Shown here: in pieces, positions 1-12,165 of the stretch
Numbering within the stretch: the first letter of the stretch is position 1
Layout of the letters: each line of letters opens with the position of its first letter
Source: Primulina eburnea
Taxonomy: Eukaryota > Streptophyta > Magnoliopsida > Lamiales > Gesneriaceae
Length of the DNA stretch: 64,000 bases
Reading direction: 5' to 3'
Assembly: GCF_022965805.1 (NCBI RefSeq)
Contig: NC_133103.1
Location: 33,637,281-33,701,280 of the forward strand
Notes under the pieces: model-generated
Told to the model about the DNA's origin: nothing
Seen by the model: only the letters and a program-made list of their open reading frames with translations
Databases searched by the model: none
Program-made: the position numbers and the translations under genes

Positions 1-738
1 AAGAAATGAAAGGAAGAAATGTAGAAACCCTAGTCTTCACTCTTGAAGAGAAGAATCAATAAGAGGGGGAAAGAAATGAGAGAAATGAGCCAACTCAAGC
101 CTTATAATCACTTAAAATCGAAAACACGCTTTTACTGTTCATCGACCATAGGTGCGCTGCCTCTCCGACCGCGGGTGCGCTATGCTCTCGTCAACTTATC
201 CAAAAATCCCAAAATGACGACCGCAAGTGCGCTCCTAAATGGACCGCGGGTGCGCTCTGGTCTCTGCCCTAACACCGCAGGTGCGCTACACTTTGCACCG
301 CGGGTGCGCTGAGGCTACTGGAAAACAACCGAAATTCTGAAGCATGAGACCGCGGGTGTGGTGCCTTCTTGACCGTGGGTGCGGTCCTCTACTCAGTGCG
401 GGTGCACTCCCCTTTGTAGCCAACAATAAACTCTATGCAACAAAATCGAATCGCAATACCACTTCTCTTCATAATTATGCAACACACTCAACAAGGAAGT
501 TGCACATCTATTACTTATCCAACCACCCCAATTGGCTTCATACCAATTGGCTCAACATACAAATTACCAAGAATTAAATCGCAACGATGCTACAAAATCA
601 TCACATAACAACTACAAACCACAAGGCTAAAACCATAAATCACAACTCTTAACATCAAAACTATACTAAAACTTAACCAAATAGTCAATAAACATACGAA
701 ATCTTAGACCATATCGTTCACCAAGCTTGGCTATTACA
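1..738 (-). repeat. Partial LTR (3' LTR) of minus-strand gypsy element P0
   Basis: The right edge ends in TTACA at 738 and is followed by a pyrimidine run (the polypurine tract read on the other strand), so this is the left-hand 3' LTR of a minus-strand element. It is cut by the window edge. GC-rich copies of ACCGCGGGTGCGCT and variants lie at about 149-410. Short open frames through this tract are products of the repeat and are not genes. About 410-738 is AT-rich with no further feature seen. Confidence 0.7.
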
Positions 739-756
739 ATCTCCCCTCCTTAAAGG
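739..756 (-). other. Polypurine tract of P0
   Basis: Read on the minus strand this is a purine-rich stretch immediately upstream of the LTR start TGTAATAGCC, the usual position of the plus-strand DNA primer in LTR retrotransposons. Confidence 0.6.
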
Positions 757-779
757 AATTTCATCCTCGAAATTGACGT

Positions 780-3329
780 CACTGCGCAAACAACTCATGA
801 TACTTCTCTTTCATCTCATCCTCTGGTTCCCACGTGGCCTCTTCAATCAAATGATTCCTCCAAAGGACTTTAACAATGCCGATCTCATTGTTTCTCAACA
901 CTTTTACTTTCCGATCCAAAATCTAGACTGGAATCTCTTGATAAGTCAAATTCGGCATCAAATCCAGTGGCTCGTGGTGAAGAACAGGGGAAGGATTCGC
1001 AATATATTTCCTGAGCATGGAGACATGAAAAACATTATGAACTCTGTCAAGATCTGGCGGTAGGGCTAACCTGTAAGCTCGATCACCAACTCTGTCCAAA
1101 ATCTCAAATGGACCAATAAATCTCGGACTCAACTTTCCCTTCTTTCCAAACCGCATCACATCCTTAAGAGGTGCTATCTTCAAGAACATATTGTCGCCAA
1201 CCTCAAACTGCAACGGCCTACGACGCACATCAGCATAACTCTTCTGTCTCGACTATGCTGTCTTCATCCTCTCTCGAATGACAGCAACAACATCAGGTGT
1301 CTGTTGGACCAACTTTGGACCCAACATCTTCCTCTCGCCAATCTCGTCCCAATACAAGGGCGATCTACACTTTCTGCCATAAAGCTTTTCATACGGTGCC
1401 ATGCAATCGTCCCTTGGTAGCTATTATTGTACGTAAACTCAACAAGAGGCAATTTGGAATCCCAGCTACCAGGATAATCGATAGAACAAGCTCTGAGCAT
1501 ATCCTCTAGAATCTGAATAACTCTCTCTGATTGACCGTCACTCTGGGGGTGATATGTTGTACTGAATGCTAACCGTGAACCCATAGCTCTGTGCAAACTC
1601 TTCCAAAACTCTGAAGTGAATCTAGGGTCACGATCAGACACGATCGACATAGGAACACCATGAAGTCTAACAATCTATGCTATGTATTCTTCGGCATACT
1701 GGTTCATTGAATACGTTGTCTTAACTGGAAAAAAATACGTTGACTTGGTCAACCGATCAACAATAACCCAAAAAGAGTTAAAACCTTTCTGCATTCTGGG
1801 AAGACCAGTCACAAAGTCCATCGTAATATGCTCCCATTTCCATTGAGGAATCGGCAATGACAACAATGTCCCAGCATGTCTCTGGTGCTCGATCTTCACC
1901 TTCTGACAAGTTAGGCACTGAGAAATAAACATGGCAATATTTTTCTTCATACCTGGCCACTAATAGAGTCTACGAAGATCATTATACATCTTTGTGCTGC
2001 CTGGATGTATCGAGTATGGCGCGGTATGTGCCTCTGTCAAGACGCCTCGCCGAAAATCATCACCAACAGGAATACAAATACGGCCTCTGAATGTCACCAA
2101 ACCATCTCCATTCGTCCCAAACTCTGAATTACCTCTCTCCTCTGCTCTGGCTCTCAACTCTGTCAACTGTAAATCATTGACCTGCTCTCTACGGATCCTG
2201 TCCGTCAATGTAGCCCGAATGACCAACGCTGAAGCGAGCAATGGTTCTCGGAACCACCAAAGCTATCTCCTCTCGTTGCAAGTCCAACAACAACGGTTTC
2301 TGGATCATAGAACTCAAAGAAGAACTCGAATTACGACTCAATGCATCTGCCACAACATTCGCTTTCCCTGGGTGGTAACTAATAGTCACATCATAGTGTT
2401 TGACAAGCTCTAACCACCGTCTCTGTCGCATATTGAGTTCTTTCTGAGAAAAAAATACTTCAAACTCTTGTGGTCCGTGAAAATTTCACACTTTTCGCCA
2501 TACAAATAATGTCTCAAGATTTTCAGGGCGAAAACCACAGCTTACAGCCCCAGATCGTGCGTAGGATAATTCTTCTCATAGTCCTTCAACTGGAGAGAAG
2601 CATAAGCTATAAATTTCCCACGTTGCATCAGCACTACACCAAGACCTTTCTTCGACGCATTGGTGTAAATAACAAAGTCCTCTGAACCACTGAGCAATGA
2701 AATTACCGGAGCTGTCGTCAACTTATCCTTCAACTCTTGAAGTCCACTCCGACAATCATTGGAACACTCAAACTTCACAGTCTTCCTCGTCAGATAGGTT
2801 AACGTCAGGGCAATCTTTGAAAAATCTGAAATAAAACGACGATAATAACCCGCCAAACCAAGAAAACTGCGTACCTCTGATACAGTGGTAGGGATAGGCC
2901 ACTTCTGAACCACCTCGATTTTCACTGGATCAACAGCTATACCATCCTTCGATACAACATGGCCTAAGAAAGAAATCTGCTCCAACCAGAAATCACATTT
3001 CTTCAACTTAGCATACAATCTTTTCTCTCTCAACAACTGAAGAACAACTCTGAGGTGCTCTGAGTGAAGCTATCTAGTCTTGGAATAGATCAAAATTTCA
3101 TCGATGAAAACAATGACAAAGCTATCCAAATACGTCTTGAACACTCGGTTCATCAGATCCATGATGACTGAAGGAGCATTAGTCAGACCAAAAGACATCA
3201 CAAGAAATTCATAATGACCATACTTGGTCCGAAACACCGTCTTAGGGATATCAGACTCCCTAACCTTCAAATGATAATAGCCAAATCGCAGATCAATTTC
3301 GAAAACACGGTAGCCCCCTGCAGTTGGTC
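780..3329 (-). pseudogene. Decayed Ty3/gypsy pol: RT, RNase H, integrase, chromodomain-like tail
   Basis: Reading leftward from 3329, fragments give RT (SKIDLR, then FGLTNAP and the FIDEIL catalytic box at about 3090-3270), the RT/RNase H connection (2542-3036), RNase H (2189-2431), the H2C2 zinc domain and integrase core (1264-2241, with SDRDPRF and HPQSDGQSE) and a C-terminal tail containing LDRK and EEATWE (780-1228). The frame is broken by nonsense codons near 3050, 1665, 1250 and 924 and by a frameshift around 1400. RT is truncated at 3329, where a plus-strand LTR begins; gag, protease and the 5' LTR are missing. LDRK...EEATWE tails are typical of Tekay/Del-type chromoviruses, so that lineage is likely but inferred. 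An old dead copy. Confidence 0.85.
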
Positions 3330-4112
3330 AAATTCGAATTCTGATGAACCGTTCTTCCACCATCGCAAATCAAAAAGGCGTATATTGAGATGTTTTGGAA
3401 ATATGATGTTGTTAGAACTGTATATGTTTCAGATATGGTGTTTTTGCTACCGTAGGTATTGTATAATCGAAGTCAGATTTACGAATAGATTGTTTATACA
3501 ACTGTTATGATTTTCTGAAGATATTGATTTAGATTGAACACTAGATTGGTATTGTTCTTGATTCAAGAATGGAGAAATGATTATTCTCATATGTTCTGAA
3601 TAGATTATTCGGTATATTTGTGGAATCAGATTGAGGAAATTATACCATATGTCTGTGTTATGAATTAGATATGATATCAGTGATGTTGTGATTTACGGAG
3701 TTACAAGACTGTGTTAGTATGCCGTTGAAACATCAGTTAATTTAGATTGATCAGATTATATACAGAGTTGAGTATTGATCAGAACAGATCGTTAATTGAG
3801 TTACACATTGATACAGTGTATTTGATATTGTCATCTCAGACTTGATATGGAAAGATTGGACTTCGAGACTTCGTCTTCGTCAGACCAGGACGACAAAGGT
3901 ATAATTCATGTGATATCTTGGAAGATATAACTCAAATCAGATTTCATTTGAGTTTCCCAATAAAATCACATACTTGATTATTGTTTATCTTCTGAAATAA
4001 GTATGATTTGTTTATAGACTTTATATTCAAATCTTTTGAAATGAACATGCTTTGTTTACAGATTGTTATACATTGCATTTGAGATAAGAAAGTTTGACAG
4101 ACAATCAGACTT

Positions 4113-4265
4113 CTAGACGTTCGGGGTATCGTTACATAGGAGCAGATACCCTCCTATTGTAGATTATTCGATACAGATATGATCGAAGTCTAGGAATAAG
4201 ACGTACGTCACCCCGATTGGGAGGGTAGGTGGCAGACAGTGACGTCTTATTCACCCCGGGATCCC
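4113..4265 (+). other. LTR stem-loop module SL1-SL2 plus GGGATCCC
   Basis: SL1 (4113-4193) has base arms CTAGAC/GTCTAG, inner arms GTATCG/CGATAC and apical arms ATAGGAG/CTCCTAT. SL2 (4195-4251) has outer arms AATAAGACGT/ACGTCTTATT and inner arms GTCACC/GGTGGC, which pair with one G-U. The palindrome GGGATCCC (4258-4265) follows. Folding is inferred from the sequence by eye. Confidence 0.6.
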
Positions 4266-4555
4266 TAGAGTTATAGTTGAGTCGAGTCTAGACATGATTT
4301 GACTAGAACTGCATGTGGTTATGAATGTGGTTTCATAGACTATGAAACCCATGTTTATTGCTTTCAGTCATGACAGCATGTTTATATGATTTAATTTAAA
4401 TTGCATGTGTATCTGAATTGGGTTGCATGCTTATTTTGATTTGATTTCATAGATTATGAAATCTACTACTTTTGAATATGTTCATGATAGCATGTTTTAT
4501 GATTTAGATTGTTTCTATACATGCTTACCATGTTTTATACTGGGATTTGTTCTCA

Positions 4556-4603
4556 CCGGAGTTATCCGGCTGTTGTCGTGTCTGTATGTGTGCATGGCAA
4601 CAG
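4556..4603 (+). other. LTR stem-loop pair SL3-SL4
   Basis: SL3 is CCGGA-GTTA-TCCGG (4556-4569). SL4 (4570-4603) directly abuts it, with 11-bp arms CTGTTGTCGTG/CATGGCAACAG that pair fully if two G-U pairs are allowed. The same pair occurs in every near-complete LTR of the G1, N1, E3, S1 and G2 type here. Confidence 0.6.
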
Positions 4604-4861
4604 GTGGGGCAGGATCTGGGTCTCGAGCTAGATGAGAGATTGATGATAGCGTGGAGATCTCGGACATTGAAGATTTCTAGTGTTTGCTTATTAGACTTGT
4701 ACTACTGATATTTGTAGTTGGTATTTAAACACTAGCGTATGATTGTACTAGAAAGACTTGTATGTACATTATGTGGTTTAATTAATATAGAGATATGTTA
4801 TGCTTTAATTATACATTTGAGTTCATGTTAAAAGCAAAATTTTGACCCACATTTTCGAGCA

Positions 4862-6829
4862 AAATTGTTGTTTTCTACTACTTTTCATCCTCAAATGGAT
4901 GGACAAACTGAAGTTGTCAATAGAACATTGGGAACACTTTTGCTTGCTATTCTTAAAAAGAACTTGGATTGACATTTCTATGGACTTTATTTTTTGTTTG
5001 CCTAGGTAGGACTAAGAAGGGGAGGGATTCAATTTTTGTTGTTGTGGATAGATTCTCTAAGATGGAACATTTTATAGCTTTTCATAAAACCGATAATGCT
5101 TCAAACATTGCGGATTTGTTCTTTAGAGAAATCGTTAGGTTGCCCGACATGCCTAGGACTATTGTTTCTGGTCGCGATGTTAAATTATTGAGTTATTTTT
5201 GGAAGACTTTATGGGCTAAACTTGGCACAAAATTGTTGTTTTCTACTACTTGACATCCTCAAACGGATGGACAAACTGAAGTCAATAGAACTTTGGGAAC
5301 ACTTTTGCGTGCTATTCTTAAAAAGAACTTGGATTAATATTTCTATGGACTTTATTTTGGGGTTTCCCAAGACTAAGAAGGGGAGGGATTCTATTTTTGT
5401 TGTTGTGGATAGATTCTCTAAGATGGCACATTTTATAGCTTGTCATAAAACCGGTGATGCTTCAAACATGGCAGATTTGTTCTATAGAGAATTCGCTAGG
5501 TTGCATGGCATGCCTAGGACTATTGTTTCTGGTCGCGATGTTAAATTCTTGTGTTACTTTTGGAATACTTAATGGGCTAAACTTGGCACAAAATTGTTGT
5601 TTTCTACTACTTGTCATCCTCAAACGGATGGACAAACTCAAGTTGTCAATAGAATTTTGGTAACACTTTTGCGTGCTATTCTTAAAAAGAACTTGGATTG
5701 ACATTTATATGGACTTTATTTTGGGGTTGCCTAGGACTAAGAAGGGGAAGGATTCTATTTTTGTTGTTGTGAATAGATTCTCTAAGATGGCACAATTTAT
5801 AGCTTGTCATAAAACCGATGATGCTTCCAACATTGCGGATTTGTTCTTTAGAGAAGTCGTTAGGTTGTCCGTCATGCCTAGGGCTATTGTTTCTGGTCGC
5901 GATGTTAATTTCTTGAGTTACTTTTGGAAGACTTTCTGGGCCAAACTTGGCACAAAATTGTTGTTTTCTACTACTTTTCATCCTCAAACGGATGGACAAA
6001 CTGAAGTTGTCAATAGAACATTGGGAACATTTTTGCTTGCTATTCTTAAAAAGAACTTGGATTGACATTTCTATGGACTTTATTTTTTGTTTGCCTAGGT
6101 AGGACTAAGAAGGGGAGGGATTCAATTTTTGTTGTTGTGGATAGATTCTCAAAGAAGGCACATTTTATAGCTTGTCATAAACTGATGATGCTTCAAACAT
6201 TGCGGATTTGTTCTTTAGAGAAGTCAATAGGTTGCATGACATGCCTAGGACTATTGTTTCTGGTCGCGATGTTAAATTTTTGAGTTACTTTTGGAAGACT
6301 TTATGGGCTAAACTTGGCACAAAATTGTTGTTTTCTACTACTTGTCATCCTCAAACGGATCGACAAACTGAAGTTGTCAATGGAGCTTTGGGAACACCTT
6401 TGCGTGCTATTCTTAAAAAGAACTTGGATTGACATTTCTATAGACTTTATTTTAGGTTTGCCTAGGACTAAGAAGGAGAGGGATTCTATTTTTGTTGTTG
6501 TGGATAGATTCTCTAAGATTGCACATTTTATAGCTTGTCATAAGACCGATGATGCTTCAAACATTGCGGATTTGTTCTTTAAAGAAATCGTTAGGTTGCC
6601 CGGCATGCCTAGGACTATTGTTTCTGGTCGCGATGTTAAATTCTTGAGTTACTTTTGGAAGACTTTATGGGCTAAACTTGGCACAAAATTGTTGTTTTCT
6701 ACTACTTGTCATCCTCAAACGGATGGACAAACTGAAGTTGTCAATAGAACTTTGTGAACACTTTTGCGTGCTATTCTTAAAAAGAACTTGGATTGACATT
6801 TCTGTGGACTTTATTTTGGGGTTGCCTAG
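4862..6829 (+). repeat. Integrase-derived satellite, block 1 (about 5.4 units)
   Basis: Tandem units of about 364 bp; the MDF-type start (ATG or its variant) recurs at 4980, 5345, 5709, 6073, 6440 and 6804. Each unit encodes one slice of a gypsy integrase core: [43 protein letters not shown] and LKKNLD. The head-to-tail junction normally shifts frame by one and hits TGA. The second catalytic Asp is Gly in these copies. Units starting at 4980 and 6073 share a rare variant (a T-run plus a duplicated TAGG), giving a 1093-bp three-unit period. The block is ended at 6829 by insertion of G1. The open frames are not expected to make a working protein. Confidence 0.93.
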
Positions 6830-7964
6830 TGTAAGGCTCGAGAATTATCAACTGGCATTGATGTTAGACTTGTAAAGGTAAGAATGCATGACATTTAAAT
6901 CAGAATTGTGAAGCTGGGCCGAAGCCACACCGCACCCGCGGTGCATTGAGAGGAAATTAGTGGATTTGTGCGAAGCAAGACCGCACCTGCGGTGCAAGCA
7001 AGAACGCACCCGCGGTGGTGAGACCGCAACCGCGCTTATGCAGGGACCGCACCCGCGGTCTAGGTGCTGTACTTTTAGATGAATTCGCCGTGAGCACAGC
7101 GCACCCACGCTCTTGAGCAACCGCACCCGCGGTGCTGCATGCGAAAATGCCACCTTTGTTTCTTGGCTTGACACATGGCATGTATATATATATGTGAAGC
7201 TGCTGAATCTTCATTTTCATTCAGGAAAGAGAGAACCGAGAGTGAGCCTTGCTTCTTCTTTTAAAGATTCTTTATACTAGAATTGAGATTATGCAACAAC
7301 GAGCCATCCGATTTTAATTTCGAGTCCGGATTTGTGATCCTTGCAACAAGAGCTAGCTAAGGATGTAAGTTTCAGTTATTTTCAGCATGTTTCGATATTT
7401 ATGTGTTGGAAGAATTCAGATATGAGTTAGAATATGTATTCTTGATATACTGAGCATGATATATTCGTTACTGGATCGAAATTGGGAGACCGTATGCTAT
7501 TGTTCGATTTTCCAGCATGTAATGTATAGAGATTTTGCAAATTTCAGTATAGTTATTATGTTGGATGAGATTATGACTGATTATGATTGATTGTGATATT
7601 GTTGTGTTGAGATTGGGTTGAGCGGTATCGAAGAATTACGCCGTTACGCCGTCGAAGTGTATTGAAACCGATTTCAGCCTTGTATATTGAATTGTTTGAG
7701 ATGTATATTGATAGAGTGCACATTGATTATGCCATTTCAGATTTGTATTGGCTATTGTGAACTCAAGACTTCGACTACGATACCGACTATTCGACAAGAA
7801 AGGTATAATTCATGTGGTCACGGGATTGCACAACTCGATTCAGATTTGATACGAGTTTCCCTAAATCACATACTAGATTGTTATTACATTTAATTATGTA
7901 ATGTTTTGTTTATTGATTTATATTCAAGTCCTGAGATAGGAGATATTGGCAGATCGGCCAAAAC
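6830..7964 (+). repeat. G1 5' LTR, first part
   Basis: Starts TGTAAGGCTCGAG directly after the target-site copy CCTAG and matches the 3' LTR from 33507. It contains the GC-rich repeat tract and a TATA-like stretch (about 7182-7193). It is interrupted at 7964 by copia C1, with AAAAC (7960-7964) duplicated at 27966-27970. Confidence 0.93.
6926..7140 (+). promoter_or_regulatory. GC-rich repeats upstream of TATA-like stretch, G1 5' LTR
   Basis: About seven degenerate copies of ACCGCACCCGCGGT, each built round the palindrome CCGCGG and rich in CpG, end about 40 bp before a TATATATATA stretch (7182-7193). The position fits the U3 promoter region of an LTR; enhancer function is inference. Several copies have lost CpGs (for example ACCGCAACCGCGC). 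Confidence 0.5.
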
Positions 7965-10030
7965 TGTTAGAGTAGGTGCACGTCGAGCCAAGTGTTGGCC
8001 GACTGTTCACGATGAAACTCTTTGTATAAACGATCTTTATTTTAATAATATTTGAATTTATTAATTTGGCGCATCTTTATCTTTATACCCAGGCTAGTTG
8101 CATAGATAAAGTCCTTGAATATACAAATAGTAGAAAGAATATGAGATGCTCATATGATGAGTATCATGAAACTCATATTTGGAACACTGTATATTCTAAA
8201 CCGTTCCTAGTCGATTCAGCCGCCACTAAGAAGGATAAAGGCCGCTCGAGTTAGAGACTAGTATCTGCGATGTGAGTACCATGTTTCATTGGTAGGGGAC
8301 ATTGTGATGTCCGAACATGCAGATAGGTGTTCCTTGGAGAGTGCACTGAACAACCCTCCATTAAAGGACTTTCCAAGTGGTTCTCACTTATCGAGTGGAA
8401 AAGTCCTGGTTTATGGTTGTACAGAATTAGTCCTTATGACCCGGGACAACATTGAGACTCTATGTGCTAGAATTACACTTTGACTTGTTTACCGACTCTC
8501 ATGGGGTCATCAGGTGGCAAGGTTGGGTTTTCTGTCGAAACACATAGGAGTCGATGCATTGTAGTCGGGGATTCACCGCTTACCTACGGGTATGGATATC
8601 CTATGTGTTTTTCATGTATGTGTGGGTTGAAATCTCTGATCAGAGTATGGTGGTAATTATGAAAGGGGTTTCATAGATTACACCATCGATGCAACCACAA
8701 CATGACACATAGTATCGATTCATTGACAACTCTCGATAAACCAATAGTTGTCGAATCGGTCGGGATATATGAGTTGAAGGGACCGTACTGTACGCTAACC
8801 ATAATTGAATGGTTCTTGCAGGCACTATCATGTGATACCTAGGGAATCACGTAAGCGATGCTGCTAGGCGTTTAACGTGATTGGTTGGGTACTATCAGAC
8901 TTGAGTTCTGACGTTCTTACTATCATGGAGTTGATAAGTAAGAATGGAGCAATTGGGGTATGCTCGAATAAGGACATGTTTAGTCCGAATCACATAGAGA
9001 TGTGAACCCACGGCTAGTTGTATCAATGAACCATTGAGAGCCACACAAGTACTAGCTTTGTAAATCCCGATGAGAAGTAAAATAGTTCAATGTATTGAAC
9101 GGCTTATAAATGTGTTTATAAGCGTAAAGAAAAAATAGAAGTTTTACTTCTATGAGTGAAAATTAAATTTTAATTTATGGAAGTGTTCCTAGATTAAAAT
9201 TTGGCCAATTGGATAATGTATGTGAAAATTGTAATTTTCATAAACATTATTATGGACTTGATTAAATTAATTCAAGTGTTGAATTAATTAAACACTAGTA
9301 GACCTAGTAGAGTCCAAATAATTAAATTAATTCAAGTGTTGGATTAATTAAATATCATTGGACCTTGTAAAGCCCAATTTGAAATAATTATTTGACTAGT
9401 GGGCTTGAGTAAAATCAAGTAAAGTATAATTGGGCCCAAAATTGTTTGGGACAATTAAAAGTCCATGGGCCTTGTAATAGTTACAAGCCCACATGCAAAG
9501 TATGCTAGGGTTTGCATGCTTGGGAGACCAAGGGGTGGAGAATACTTTTGAATAAAATATTGCATGGCATGCAAGACAACTTTTCACAAAACCAAGAAAA
9601 TTTTCTCCCCCCTCTCTCATTCTACCTTGGCCGAAATTTTGACACCAAAATTCTCTCAATTTTTCTCTCTTTTGTTCTTCATTTTTCTTGGAGAATAAAA
9701 CCTTCTCATTGAAAAATTCTCTTGATTTTTCTAGTGCAAATCAAGAGGGGTTTTACCTTGCTTAGTTTAGTGGTGGGCCTAATTCTTGAAGAAAAGGAGG
9801 TGTGCTGGTAGATTGTCATCCATTTCAAGAGCTTAGTTGCTACTCAACTAAGTTGGTGCTATCATCAACCTTGTGAGGTTGATAGGTAATAACTTCCTTA
9901 CACCCTATGTATGTTATGGTGTTTAAAATGTAAATCTTGCACAAAAATGAGGTGGCCGAATTTTCTAGCTTGAAAATGTTAATTTTTGACTTCCGTTGCG
10001 CTTCCGGCCACCGTAACCGGTCCGCTTTCA
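7965..10030 (+). repeat. C1 5' LTR (2066 bp)
   Basis: TG...CA ends; matches the 3' LTR at 25928 with few substitutions. It contains a tandem duplication around 9245-9355, each copy carrying the AT-rich inverted repeat TTAATTCAAGTGTTGAATTAA or a near copy. The 3' LTR has lost about 26 bp from the second copy. No protein gene is supported in the LTR. Confidence 0.93.
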
Positions 10031-10032
10031 AG

Positions 10033-10044
10033 TGGTATCCGAGC
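10033..10044 (+). other. C1 primer binding site
   Basis: TGGTATCCGAGC, two bases after the LTR end, differs at one base from the plant initiator-Met tRNA complement TGGTATCAGAGC. Confidence 0.85.
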
Positions 10045-10186
10045 TATGGTTACGGTTTTTGTGTAATATTTACGTAATATTATGTTGAGATCGATTTCTA
10101 ACCGCTTGAGAAATATTTTTGCAAGGAAAACATCAAGGCCGAAAATTTTATGTGACAAACGAAAAAAAAAAAATTTAATTTTTCGG

Positions 10187-10235
10187 GGCTGCCCGAGAAT
10201 TTCGGGCAGCCGATGGGCAGCCCAAGGGGCTGCCC
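10187..10235 (+). other. Two GC hairpins in the C1 leader
   Basis: GGCTGCCCGA/TCGGGCAGCC is a perfect 10-bp stem with a GAATT loop (10187-10211). It is followed by GGGCAGCC/GGCTGCCC, a perfect 8-bp stem (10215-10235). They lie about 150 bp downstream of the PBS, where packaging or dimerisation signals often sit. C2 has a similar GC-stem cluster at about 60285-60375. Confidence 0.55.
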
Positions 10236-11370
10236 GAAAGTTGCTATTTTAATAAAAAAAAAAAAAAATTTGTTGCCGGAATCCGGCGACGGAGCTCCGG
10301 CGACGGCGATGACGACTAGGGTTTCCAAAAGTGTTTTGGTGAATCTTAGTGTCATGGGCCTTGAGATGTTGGGCCATTGGATGGACAACATAATTTGTGA
10401 AATTTAAATGGGCCAAAATATTTTTGGTGAAAAATGGTTTTTTGGGCCCTTAAGTTTAAATTTACAATTGTTGCACATATTTTCTCATAAAATAAATAAT
10501 TGAAGTAGGACTTTAATTATTTATAGTAAATTGTGATTTACAAGAAATTCGATTATAAATAAATTAATTTGAAAGTAGACAAAGGTGTTTGTATACTTTG
10601 TTAATTTAATTTATAATTGTGGCGGTTAGTGATTGGATCAAGATATATAATATTGGATCAATTAATTATAGTGATAATTAATTGATGGTGTATGATATGT
10701 GATATTATGCATGAAGGATGATCAAAAGCCCAAGCCCAATTTGCTAGGTGTATGCTAGGATATTTGTGTTGTATGATCGTAATAATTATCAATTTAAAGT
10801 GGGCTTGGTTTATGGCCCGTTCCCACCCCATGAGATGTATCCCTATGTGCCATGGATATTTAATTGTAAATATTAGAATAGTGGAAGATCAAGATTGGGA
10901 GATGGTGGACTTGGTGATTATGAAGACCGAAGACATGTAATATTGGATGCTAATGTAATAATGTAGTTGCATTTGCATCCCGTGCATTTACCCTAGGATT
11001 GGACCTATGCCCGTGTTTAGCTCACACGGGCCATTAGTTTTGGGGCAATTGATCATCCTTGTACTGTTTTCTATTTATAATATATGCATGATATGTTATA
11101 AATAATGAGTATGTGCGTTATTATTATTATAATAACAAAGTTGCATGAATCCGGCAAACATAAGATCAAACATGGCGAGCTTTTAAAATAAAATTAATGA
11201 TGAGACCTTTCAAAATTAAAAAACCCTCATTTTGAATAAGATTCAAAATTAATATCAAGTCCGAAAAAGGGAATTATAAATTTGTTTATAATTTCCTTGT
11301 CTTCCATCGACAATGGATGCACGATGAACGCTACCCGTACTCGGGGCTCGGCTCATATTATTGAGGGGGC
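10236..11370 (+). other. C1 5' leader, upstream part (noncoding)
   Basis: Untranslated leader between the PBS region and gag, about 1.8 kb in total once N1 is removed. It contains A-runs (10253-10268) and AT-rich sequence. The C2 leader (58703-60511, opposite strand) is homologous. The first copy of the spaced CATATTATTG motif lies at 11351-11368. I see no conserved coding frame. Confidence 0.7.
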
Positions 11371-11667
11371 AGTGGGGACCCGGACGCTAATCATCTTCTT
11401 AATCATCGTTGGGATTTAATTATCAATTAAGATAAAACAGGGTCTAAAAATTTTTCTTTTTAAAGTACAAGTGCGGAAGGTAATGGCATCTAAATAATAT
11501 ACATATCTGTATAAAACTACAATTCAGTAGGAAAGTACAAAACTATACAACCTAAGTCTAAGGTTCAATTACTAAATTCAAGTAATAAACCAAGTCTGCT
11601 ACAAGTCCAGAATCACCACGCTAACTCGTCTTCTCTCATCGTCATCTCGACCCTGATCCAGCCCCAC

Positions 11668-11716
11668 CTGTTGTCATGCACACATACAAAACACAACAAC
11701 AGCCGGATAACTCCGG
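11668..11716 (-). other. Stem-loop pair SL4-SL3 in N1 3' LTR
   Basis: SL3 (11703-11716) is CCGGA/TCCGG. SL4 (11668-11702) has arms that read on the minus strand CTGTTGTTGTG/CATGACAACAG, fully paired with two G-U pairs. The loop is one base longer than in G1. Confidence 0.6.
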
Positions 11717-12011
11717 TGAGAATAAATCCCAGTATAAAACATGGTAAACATGCATATACACATAATAATTCATGAAACATGCTGTCATGAAGAGATTAAA
11801 ACAATAGTAAGAGATTCCATGATCTATGAAATCTAATCTAACTAAACATGCATCTCAAATCAGATAAACATGCACATACACAATCTAAATCATAAAACAT
11901 GCTATCATGACTGAAGGCAAGAACAATGGGTTCCATAATCTATGAATCCCATTCATATAAAAATGCAGTTCTAGTCAAATCATGTCTAGACTCGACTCAA
12001 CTATAACTCTA

Positions 12012-12165
12012 GGGATCCCGTGATGAATAAGACGTCAATGCCTGTTACCTACTCAACCGATCGTGGTAACCGTACGTCTTATTCCTAGACTTCGGTCCGA
12101 GCTGTATCAACGGCTGGCAATAGGAGTAATACCTGCTCCTAAGTTGAGATACACCGAACGTCTAG
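12012..12165 (-). other. Stem-loop module SL2-SL1 plus GGGATCCC in N1 3' LTR
   Basis: SL2 (12026-12083) has outer arms AATAAGACGT/ACGTCTTATT and inner arms GTTACC/GGTAAC, where G1 has GTCACC/GGTGAC: a compensatory C-G to T-A change. SL1 (12085-12165) has CTAGAC/GTCTAG base arms and AGGAG/CTCCT apical arms. Confidence 0.6.

Larger units (their letters stand above)
3330..4861 (+). repeat. Gypsy LTR truncated at both ends
   Basis: Plus-strand LTR sequence joined at 3330 to the broken RT of P0 and at 4861 to array block 1. The upstream half (for example around 3690-3760) matches the LTR of element N1 read on its own strand. The last part (4560-4861) matches the G1 LTR but stops about 60 bp before the expected terminal CCCCACA. 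It may be a recombinant LTR or a separate family. It holds the full stem-loop set seen in the other gypsy LTRs. Confidence 0.75.

Noticed and set aside
4862..6829. CRISPR-like or gene-cluster reading of the tandem blocks
   Set aside because: Units are contiguous 364-bp copies without spacers, in a plant retrotransposon context.
8066..8254. A 62-codon frame (HLYLYT...) repeated in every copia LTR copy
   Set aside because: It begins at TTG, not ATG, lies in the LTR and is repeated only because the LTR is repeated; no domain recognised.
10290..10407. Small frame with ATGACGACTAGGG in the C1 leader
   Set aside because: Short, not conserved as a frame in the C2 leader, and within noncoding leader sequence.
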